A DNA stretch of 64,000 nt, from positions 186,001 through 250,000 of the forward strand of contig NZ_NFLU01000002.1 in the NCBI RefSeq assembly GCF_002161085.1. Reading direction: 5' to 3'. Every line of letters starts with the position of its first letter. The first letter of the stretch is position 1. The notes beneath the pieces are model-generated. The model worked only from the letters and a program-made list of their open reading frames with translations, did not search any database and was not told the DNA's origin. The DNA is from Flavonifractor sp. An112. GTDB lineage: Bacteria > Bacillota > Clostridia > Oscillospirales > Oscillospiraceae. Of this stretch, positions 45,701 to 50,972 are shown in pieces. The translations under genes were made by a program, and so were the position numbers.

Positions 45701-46279
45701 GTCGGTGATGCGCACCAGATTCTCCTGGGTGCGCTCCAGCTTGCGCTCGGCCTCCTCCTTCCGGTGGCGGAACCTGGAGATACCGGCGGCCTCCTCAAAA
45801 ATCTCCCGGCGGTCGCCGCTCTTCACCGACAGGATCTCGTCGATACGGCCCTGACCGATGATGGAATAGCCCTCCCGGCCCAGGCCGGTGTCCATGAACA
45901 GCTCGTTCACGTCCTTCAGGCGGACGGAACGGCGGTTGATGTAGTATTCACTCTCGCCGGAGCGGTAGTACCGGCGGGTGACCATGACCTCGCTCTCCTC
46001 CAGCGGGAAGATATGGTCGGTATTATCCAGCAGCAGGGACACCTCGGCAAAGCCCTGCTGCTTGCGCAGGGCGGTACCGCCGAAGATCACATCCTCCATC
46101 TTACCGCCCCGGAGGGCCTTGGTGGACTGCTCCCCCATGACCCAGCGGATGGCGTCGGAGATATTCGATTTTCCGCTGCCGTTGGGACCAACGATAGCGG
46201 TGATGTCCTCCCCGAAGGAGAGGACCGTTTTATCCGGGAATGATTTGAATCCCTGGATCTCCAGCGCTTTTAAATACAA
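42710..46279 (-). CDS. smc: Chromosome segregation ATPase SMC
   Basis: SMC forms the condensin ring with ScpA/ScpB. At 1189 aa it has normal size: Walker A GPNGSGKSNI (about residues 32-41), two long coiled coils, the hinge (about residues 515-670, with GGSMTGGSA), signature LSGGEKAFVAIAL (about residue 1089) and Walker B FVVMDEIEAALDDAN (about residue 1117). I place the start at a TTG at 46279 because AGGTG lies upstream and the usual N-terminus YLKALEIQGFKSF follows; a GTG six codons earlier is less likely. Confidence 0.96.
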   Translation of the reverse strand: MYLKALEIQGFKSFPDKTVLSFGEDITAIVGPNGSGKSNISDAIRWVMGEQSTKALRGGKMEDVIFGGTALRKQQGFAEVSLLLDNTDHIFPLEESEVMVTRRYYRSGESEYYINRRSVRLKDVNELFMDTGLGREGYSIIGQGRIDEILSVKSGDRREIFEEAAGISRFRHRKEEAERKLERTQENLVRITDKIDELELQVEPLRQQSEKARKFLILRDELRGLEISLWLDQLEKIRSGSRKTLSDYENALRQKGEVQQQVEDLYAAAEAFSAQMRDKDVETEGVRFQMMQREADANSLENAIAVLKTNIQNNLENRDRIQRELEQQEGRADSIAAQIGERKTRLEELEGQTAGLRQQLTDRQNEAASASRSAGAIAQELEDLRRKEAVENASAADAKALISALAAAAQEVLDRDEAMRQELAAGEDRLQEAEETRRQAAQELDQAREDKDSLQNIISGYALRLETRQRKAREAEERHVKLQMEDNALNSRIHMLSEMEKMYEGYSKAVKLVMGEAKKGQLRGIHGPVAGLIHVPDACTVAIEIALGGAMQHIVVEREEDGKAAIQYLKRRDGGRSTFLPLTSMRPSDFRDQGVRREPGFVGLGNELIQFDPRYEKIFSNLLGRTVVAEDMDKAIAMARKYNYRFKIVTLDGQVLNPGGSMTGGSASRSAGILSRANELERLAQQRTGVAQQLADAAHAMEEAKREATAAAYEMETAQSQQRRHEDDILKLEERLGHLDTQLADLKKQRADQKNELEQLQARSAQIEADTRAARARVESLEGAAAALRAEAEGKARGQSEAQEKATALGEAIAELNMRLAALEAEDQAARKSMTELEELRRDLTGDKAEREKMLSQFQEKNAGLEREIAEKERQLQTIRQENQDRQAAISRINDEKLALEAQRNQADKDARDKNSALLNLEREVSVLEQKKAAAAMEEKNLLDKLWETYELSHQAAMAQRVELESVPKAQRRVGELKKSISALGNINLDAIDEFQRINERYTYLTDQRDDVQKSKKELESIIADITEEMRAIFAKQFSILNESFQQTFTELFGGGKATLELEDPEDILNCGIEIRVQPPGKALKVLSLLSGGEKAFVAIALYFAILKVRPTPFVVMDEIEAALDDANVVRFAHYMRQMADKTQFIVITHRRGTMEEADVLYGVTMQEQGVSRMLTINLNDVEKELHIK

Positions 46280-46369
46280 GGCGGCACCTCGCAACACATA
46301 TACTTCTGAATAAAGTATTATATCAAGGAATGAAGGCTATTGCAAATCCTTTTGCCCCCGAAACACATA

Positions 46370-46402
46370 AAACAGGACTGCGGATGATCCGCAGTCCTGT
46401 TT
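46370..46402 (-). terminator. Terminator of the rnc transcript
   Basis: AAACAGGACTGCGG pairs with CCGCAGTCCTGTTT. It lies 18 nt beyond the displaced rnc tail, not beyond the functional stop, which suggests it was the original rnc terminator. Confidence 0.8.
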
Positions 46403-46419
46403 CTTTCCAGTTGATGCCC

Positions 46420-46468
46420 TCAGCCCTTCAGCTTCTCAATGGCAGCTTTGGCGGTATTCTGCTCCGCC
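46420..46468 (-). pseudogene. Displaced second copy of the rnc 3' end
   Basis: These 49 nt repeat the last 49 nt of rnc (46628-46676), 208 nt away, including a TGA stop. Six positions differ: five are synonymous (AAG/AAA, GCC/GCT, ATC/ATT, AAA/AAG, GGT/GGC) and one changes Ala to Thr. There is no start codon. The old terminator follows directly, so this is probably the ancestral rnc end. Confidence 0.82.
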
Positions 46469-46627
46469 CCCAAACCGCACGGCGGTTTGGGAACCCCATT
46501 TCATTCTATCTGTCCGGGTGAAGTGAATTCACCCGGCATCAAGGTTTTGCCTCCGGCAAAACGCTTGGCGCCGCAGAGCGGCGGCTCGCTTACGCTCGCA
46601 AAAGAGGCGGAGCACTCTGGCAATCAC
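46469..46627 (-). mobile_element. Gene-end insert E2 (hairpin-rich, non-coding), after rnc
   Basis: This 159-nt segment lies between the functional and displaced rnc tails. In the sense of rnc it reads as GCGAGC/GCTCGC-type, CGCCG..CGGCG, CAAGCGTTTTGC/GCAAAACCTTG, CCGGGTGAA/TTCACCCGG and a final CCCAAACCGCC..GCGGTTTGGG hairpin that directly abuts the displaced tail. The core aligns with E1 and E3. It carries no T-run terminator and no coding frame. Confidence 0.78.
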
Positions 46628-46676
46628 TCAACCCTTCAGTTTCTCGATGGCGGCCTTGGCGGCATTCTGCTCCGCC
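46628..46676 (-). repeat. Direct repeat copy 1: functional 3' end of rnc
   Basis: The working end of rnc, matching 46420-46468 at 43 of 49 positions. The differences are confined almost entirely to third codon positions. Confidence 0.82.
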
Positions 46677-47299
46677 TCTTTTTTGCTGCGGCCCTTGCCC
46701 TGTCCGATGGGGGTGCCGTTCAGGTCCACCTCCACCGAGAAGATCTTGGCGTGGTCGGGGCCCTCGGCGCCGATGAGCTGATAGCCCAGCACCTGGCCGC
46801 TCTCCCGCTGGACCAGTTCCTGCAGGGCGGTCTTGTAGTCCCGGCTGGCGCTCTTCTCCTCTTCCCGGTCCAGGATAAACTTCTGGATGATCTTGCGGGC
46901 GGAGCCGATGCCGCCGTCCAGGTAGACAGCGGCGATCACCGCCTCCACCGCATCAGCCACGATGGAGGGCCGCTCCCGGCCGCCGCCGGCGTCCTCACCC
47001 TTGCCCAGTTTCAGGTAGGCTCCCAGGTTCAGCTGCTGGGCCACCTCCACCAGGCTGCCCTCGCACACCAGGGCCGCCCGGGTGCGGGTCAGATCCCCCT
47101 CGGGCAGATCGGGATGGGTGCGGAACAGGTAGTCCGCCGTCACCATACCCAGCACGGAGTCTCCCAGAAACTCCAGCCGCTCATTGCTCTGGCACCCTCT
47201 CGCCTTGTTCTCGTTGGCGTAGGAGCTGTGGGTCAGAGCATTTTCCAACAGGGCCCGCTGGTTGAAGCGGTAACCCAGCTTTTCTTCCAAGGCTTCCAT
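46628..47299 (-). CDS. rnc: Ribonuclease III
   Basis: RNase III cuts double-stranded RNA in rRNA processing and decay. The 223-aa protein has the signature NERLEFLGDSVLG (about residues 39-51), the second metal-site segment VADAVEAVIAAVYLDGG, and a C-terminal dsRNA-binding domain (about residues 155-222) ending KKEAEQNAAKAAIEKLKG. GGGAGGG precedes the ATG. It lies between acpP and smc, the normal order, but its last 49 nt are duplicated downstream by insert E2. Confidence 0.96.
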   Translation of the reverse strand: MEALEEKLGYRFNQRALLENALTHSSYANENKARGCQSNERLEFLGDSVLGMVTADYLFRTHPDLPEGDLTRTRAALVCEGSLVEVAQQLNLGAYLKLGKGEDAGGGRERPSIVADAVEAVIAAVYLDGGIGSARKIIQKFILDREEEKSASRDYKTALQELVQRESGQVLGYQLIGAEGPDHAKIFSVEVDLNGTPIGQGKGRSKKEAEQNAAKAAIEKLKG

Positions 47300-47322
47300 G
47301 GCCGTCCCTCCCTTTCATGACA

Positions 47323-47347
47323 GGAGCCCCGCCGACGGCGGGGCTCC
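47323..47347. other. GC-rich hairpin between acpP and rnc
   Basis: GGAGCCCCGCC pairs with GGCGGGGCTCC around GAC. It lacks a T-run, so it may act as an RNA-stability or processing element rather than as a terminator. Confidence 0.5.
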
Positions 47348-47363
47348 CCAGTCTGATTCTGTG

Positions 47364-47597
47364 TCAGTCTTCCAGTTTGGACTTCAGATAGCGGACCAGG
47401 TCGGCCACAGTGGCAACGCCGGACAGGTCGTCCTCGTCCATATTCTCCAGGCCGAACTCCTCTTCCACCGCCATGGTCAGTTCCACGATGTCCAGAGAGT
47501 CGGCACCCAGGTCCTCGAAGGAGGTGTCCATGGTGATGCTGTCAGCTTCCACACCAAACTGCTCGGACAGCAGACCGGCAATCTTCTCAAAAATCAT
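47364..47597 (-). CDS. acpP: Acyl carrier protein
   Basis: ACP carries growing fatty acyl chains on phosphopantetheine. The 77-aa protein has the attachment motif LGADSLDIVELTM with Ser at about residue 34. The ATG at 47597 (MIFEKIAGLL) is 9 nt after AGGAG and matches the normal start; the ATG two codons earlier is too close to the ribosome site. It follows plsX by about 95 nt and has its own promoter with a palindrome. Confidence 0.96.
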   Translation of the reverse strand: MIFEKIAGLLSEQFGVEADSITMDTSFEDLGADSLDIVELTMAVEEEFGLENMDEDDLSGVATVADLVRYLKSKLED

Positions 47598-47643
47598 GTT
47601 CATCTACTCCTGTCGCATCCGTCGTCCGACGGCGTCTTTGCTT

Positions 47644-47683
47644 TTGCACTATGATAATAGTGCAAGTTTCAATGACCTGTCAA
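47644..47683 (-). promoter_or_regulatory. acpP promoter with overlapping palindromic operator
   Basis: On the minus strand TTGACA (47678-47683) is followed 18 nt later by TATTAT. The -10 lies inside a perfect inverted repeat, TTGCACTAT-GATA-ATAGTGCAA (47644-47665). A repressor bound there would block the promoter. In Bacillota fatty-acid genes are often controlled by FapR or FabT; this palindrome is not a clear match to either site as I know them. Confidence 0.65.
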
Positions 47684-47691
47684 TAGGTAAG

Positions 47692-48729
47692 TCAAATTTT
47701 TTCCTCGCCACCGGGGGTCAGGCGCATATATTCGATGTTATCCACCAAATCGTCGATCATGCCGGAGGCGGCAAAATCCCGAGCCTGACGGATGGCGTTT
47801 TTGATGGCGTAGTCGTTAGAGGAGCCATGGGCCTTGATCACCGGCTTGGAAATACCGATAAGAGCGGTACCGCCCACCTCGCTGGAGTCCATCTTCTTTT
47901 TGAACTGCTTGAGCCCGCCGGACACCAGCACCGCAGCCAGTTTGGTGAGGAAGCTCTTCTTGAACATGGCCTTCAGCTCCTTGGCCATATACCCGGCGGT
48001 ACCCTCCATGGTCTTGAGGAAGATGTTGCCCGAGTAGCCGTCGGACACGATGACGTCCACCTGGCCGAACACCGCCTCACGGGCCTCCACGTTGCCCACG
48101 AAGTGGATGCGTCCGGCCTTGTCTGCCTCGGTGAGCAGGGCGTGGGCTTCCCGCTGCAGATCGGTGCCCTTGGAGGGCTCGGCGCCGATGTTCAGCAGGC
48201 CCACCTTGGGCTCAGGCCGCTTAAGTACCCGTTCGGCATAGTAGGAACCCATGAAGGCAAACTGGAGCAGGTACTCCGGGGTACCCTCGGCAGTGGCGCC
48301 GCAGTCGATGAGCACCGCCCCGCCGGCGCCAGTGGGCACCACAGGGGCCAGGGCGGCCCGGCGAATACCGCGCACCCGCTTGATCATCAGGGTGGCGGCG
48401 GAGAGCAGGGCGCCGGTGCTGCCGGCGGACACAAAGGCATCGCCGTCCCCGTTTTTCAACAGATTGAGGCCCACAGTGAGGGAGGAGTCCTTCTTCTCCC
48501 GGAAGGCGGTGGCGGGGTTGTCGCACATCTCCACCACCTGGCTGGCGTGGGCGATCTCCAGGCCGGGAGGCAGCTGATCGATACCGTCGTCCTTCAGGAC
48601 CTTGAGGATATCCTCTCCCCGGCCCACCAGGATGACCTCCACCCCCAGCTCACGGACCGCAGCCAGTGCGCCCCGCACATTGGAAGCAGGCGCGTTGTCG
48701 CCCCCCATGGCGTCTACGATGATCTTCAT
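47692..48729 (-). CDS. plsX: Phosphate acyltransferase PlsX
   Basis: PlsX converts acyl-ACP to acyl phosphate for phospholipid synthesis at the membrane. The 345-aa protein starts MKIIVDAMGGDNAP and has VSAGSTGALL (about residue 98), IDCGAT and VSDGYSGNIFLKTMEG. AGAGGAGAACC precedes the ATG. It is followed by acpP as in most Bacillota. The displaced trmFO tail ends about 52 nt upstream of its start. Confidence 0.96.
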   Translation of the reverse strand: MKIIVDAMGGDNAPASNVRGALAAVRELGVEVILVGRGEDILKVLKDDGIDQLPPGLEIAHASQVVEMCDNPATAFREKKDSSLTVGLNLLKNGDGDAFVSAGSTGALLSAATLMIKRVRGIRRAALAPVVPTGAGGAVLIDCGATAEGTPEYLLQFAFMGSYYAERVLKRPEPKVGLLNIGAEPSKGTDLQREAHALLTEADKAGRIHFVGNVEAREAVFGQVDVIVSDGYSGNIFLKTMEGTAGYMAKELKAMFKKSFLTKLAAVLVSGGLKQFKKKMDSSEVGGTALIGISKPVIKAHGSSNDYAIKNAIRQARDFAASGMIDDLVDNIEYMRLTPGGEEKI

Positions 48730-48780
48730 ATGGTTCTCCTCTTCTTTCTATGTTCTTCCGTTTTCAGACGGGTGGGGTCT

Positions 48781-48852
48781 CAGCCCTCTACATCCAGTCC
48801 CGCCAGCATTTCCAGAGCCCGCTTGGAGAGTTCGGCATTCTTGTTCCGCTTG
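48781..48852 (-). pseudogene. Displaced second copy of the trmFO 3' end
   Basis: Sixty-four nt (48789-48852) are identical to the last part of trmFO (49009-49072), 220 nt away. The end differs: this copy would finish ...LDVEG-stop (TGA), while the functional gene finishes ...LDVK-stop (TAA). It has no start codon and is followed by plsX, so it probably marks the original trmFO end. Confidence 0.88.
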
Positions 48853-49002
48853 TTCCCCACGGAAATCATATTTCCGTGGGGGCCCCGATCCTTAAATCTG
48901 CTCGGGCGAAGTGAATTCGCCCGGCATCAAGATTTTGCTTCGCAAAATACTTGGCGCCGCACGGCGGCGGGTCGCTTTCGCTCCCGGGTAAGCGGACGCG
49001 CC
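48853..49002 (-). mobile_element. Gene-end insert E3 (hairpin-rich, non-coding), after trmFO
   Basis: This 150-nt segment sits between the two trmFO tails. In the sense of trmFO it has CCGCCG..CGGCG, CAAGTATTTTGC/GCAAAATCTTG, CGGGCGAA/TTCGCCCG and a terminal CCCCACGGAAAT/ATTTCCGTGGGG hairpin abutting the displaced tail. Compared with E2 several stem pairs differ on both sides so that pairing is kept. No coding frame, no T-run terminator. Confidence 0.78.
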
Positions 49003-49072
49003 TTATTTTACATCCAGTCCCGCCAGCATTTCCAGAGCCCGCTTGGAGAGTTCGGCATTCTTGTTCCGCTTG
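49003..49072 (-). repeat. Direct repeat copy 1: functional 3' end of trmFO
   Basis: 49009-49072 is identical over 64 nt to 48789-48852. Only the last three codons (GTA AAA TAA here) diverge from the downstream copy (GTA GAG GGC TGA). Confidence 0.9.
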
Positions 49073-50307
49073 CCCTTGACCTTATAGCCCAGGGGTGGGA
49101 TGATGCCGAAATTCACGTTCATGGGTTGGAAATCGGTAACGCTCTCATTGCTGATATACAGGGCCAGGGCACCGGTAGCGGTCTCCTGAGGGAAATCCAC
49201 CGGCGGCTTGCCGGTGAGCCGCCGGGCCAGCTCCACCGCCGCCAGGAAACCGGAAGCGGTGGACTCCACATAGCCCTCCACGCCGGTGATCTGGCCAGCA
49301 AAACAGATCCGGGGGTCCTTCTTCACCCGGTAGTACCGGTCCAGCAGCCGGGGAGAGTCCAGATAGGTATTGCGGTGCATGACGCCGTAGCGGACGAATT
49401 CCGCGTTTTTCAAAGCAGGGATCATGGAGAATACCCGCTTCTGCTCCGGCCACTTCAGATGGGTCTGGAAGCCCACCAGATTGTAGATGGTGCCGCCGGC
49501 GTTGTCCCGCCGCAGCTGCACCACGGCGAAGGGCTCCTTGCCGGTCTTGGGGTCCCGCAGGCCCCGGGGCTTCAGGGGCCCGTAGCACAGGGTCTGCTTC
49601 CCCCGGCGGGCCATGACCTCCACCGGCATACAGCCCTCAAACACGTTCTTGTCCTCAAAGCCGTGGACCTCCGCCTCCTGGGCGGCACACAGCTCAGTCC
49701 AGAATGCGTCGTACTCTTCCTCGGTCATGGGGCAGTTGATGTAGTCCGGGGTACCCTTGTCATAGCGGGAGGCAAAGAAGGCGCTGTCCATGTCTACGCT
49801 TTCAAAGGTGACCAGCGGGGCGGCGGCATCAAAGAAGTTGAGGTAGTGGCTCTCCGGGAAAAAATCCTTGATGGCATCTGCCAGCACGTCGGAGGTCAGG
49901 GGCCCGGAGGCCACAATCACGTTGCCCTCGGAGGGGATGGCAGTAACTTCCTCCTCCACCACAGTAATGAGAGGATGATTCCGGATCTTTTCGGTGATGG
50001 CCTGAGCAAAGCCGTGGCGGTCTACCGCCAGGGCGCCGCCGGCCTCCACCCGGTGCTCGTCGGCGCAGGAGAGGATGAGGGAGCCCATCCGCCGCAACTC
50101 CTCCTTCAGCAGGCCCACCGCGTTCTCCAGCTGGTCGGAGCGCAGGGAGTTGGAGCACACCAGCTCACCGAACCACTGGGTATGGTGGGCGGGGGTCATC
50201 TTGTGGGGCTTCATTTCCTTCAGGGTCACGGGGATGCCACGACGGGCCAGCTGCCACGCAGCCTCACACCCGGCCAGACCCGCGCCGATCACGAGTACAG
50301 GTTCCAT
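49003..50307 (-). CDS. trmFO: Methylenetetrahydrofolate-tRNA-(uracil-5-)-methyltransferase TrmFO
   Basis: TrmFO makes 5-methyluridine-54 in tRNA using methylene-THF and FAD. The 434-aa protein has the FAD-binding start VIGAGLAGCEAAWQLARRG (about residues 5-23), CSNSLRSDQLENAVGLLKEE with the catalytic Cys region, and ITGVEGYVESTASG near the C-terminal FAD site. AAGGAGGAACC precedes the ATG. Its last 64 nt before the final codons are duplicated beyond insert E3, so its present C-terminus (LDVK) is probably not the ancestral one (LDVEG). Confidence 0.95.
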   Translation of the reverse strand: MEPVLVIGAGLAGCEAAWQLARRGIPVTLKEMKPHKMTPAHHTQWFGELVCSNSLRSDQLENAVGLLKEELRRMGSLILSCADEHRVEAGGALAVDRHGFAQAITEKIRNHPLITVVEEEVTAIPSEGNVIVASGPLTSDVLADAIKDFFPESHYLNFFDAAAPLVTFESVDMDSAFFASRYDKGTPDYINCPMTEEEYDAFWTELCAAQEAEVHGFEDKNVFEGCMPVEVMARRGKQTLCYGPLKPRGLRDPKTGKEPFAVVQLRRDNAGGTIYNLVGFQTHLKWPEQKRVFSMIPALKNAEFVRYGVMHRNTYLDSPRLLDRYYRVKKDPRICFAGQITGVEGYVESTASGFLAAVELARRLTGKPPVDFPQETATGALALYISNESVTDFQPMNVNFGIIPPLGYKVKGKRNKNAELSKRALEMLAGLDVK

Positions 50308-50328
50308 AGGTTCCTCCTTGGAGTAAGG

Positions 50329-50946
50329 TCAGCGGATGAAGTTGGTCCGCTGGGCGGGTTCCCGCTGAGGCAGGCCGTACTGGGCCTTGCCCAGGGCAAT
50401 GCTCTTGACCAGGAAAGCCATGTTCCGGGCCAGGGTACGCATGGTTTGCAGCCCCTCCGCATCCTGAGCGGCCTCGCCGGGCGCTCTGCCGTGGATGCTG
50501 TTCCAGTACTGGCTGGAGGCCACCGGCATCCCGCTGATGGTAAAGAATTTATTCAGCTCGTCAAAGGTGGACGACAGTCCGCCCCGGCGGGCGGCCACCA
50601 CGCTGGCTCCCACCTTCATGGTCTTGTCAAAGGGGGTGGAATAAAACAGGCGGGTCAGAAAAGCCACCAGGGCGGCATTGGCCGAGGCGTAGTACACCGG
50701 GCTGCCTACCACCAGGCCGTCGCAGGCCTCAAACTTGGGGGCAACCTCATTGACCAGATCGTCAAATACGCACCGGCCCAGCTCGCTGCACCGGCCGCAG
50801 GCCACACAGCTGCGAATATCCCGATGCCCAATGTGGATCTGCTCCGTCTCAATGCCCTGGTCGGCAAATACCTTCTCCATCTCTCCCAGCGCCAGGGCGG
50901 TATTGCCGTTGGCCCGGGGGCTTCCGTTCAGCAGCAGGATCTTCAT
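50329..50946 (-). CDS. NADPH-dependent FMN reductase / flavodoxin-fold iron-sulfur flavoprotein
   Basis: A 205-aa flavodoxin-like protein. The FMN-phosphate loop is LNGSPRANGNT (about residues 6-16), and a compact cysteine motif CVACGRCSELGRC (about residues 47-59) suggests an Fe-S cluster as in the Isf family. VVGSPVYYASANAALVAFL is the second FMN-contact segment. It is 21 nt upstream of trmFO in the same direction and 26 nt after topA. The physiological substrate is unknown. Confidence 0.85.
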   Translation of the reverse strand: MKILLLNGSPRANGNTALALGEMEKVFADQGIETEQIHIGHRDIRSCVACGRCSELGRCVFDDLVNEVAPKFEACDGLVVGSPVYYASANAALVAFLTRLFYSTPFDKTMKVGASVVAARRGGLSSTFDELNKFFTISGMPVASSQYWNSIHGRAPGEAAQDAEGLQTMRTLARNMAFLVKSIALGKAQYGLPQREPAQRTNFIR

Positions 50947-50972
50947 GGATTTTCCTTCCCTTTCTCCGCCGG

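Noticed and set aside
46469-49002. Inserts as group II intron fragments, REP/BIME repeats or ordinary terminators
   Set aside because: No domain V-like hairpin or intron ends were seen, there is no T-run after any hairpin, and the link with duplicated gene ends is not a feature of REP repeats. A RAYT-like or other single-strand mechanism remains possible but unproven.
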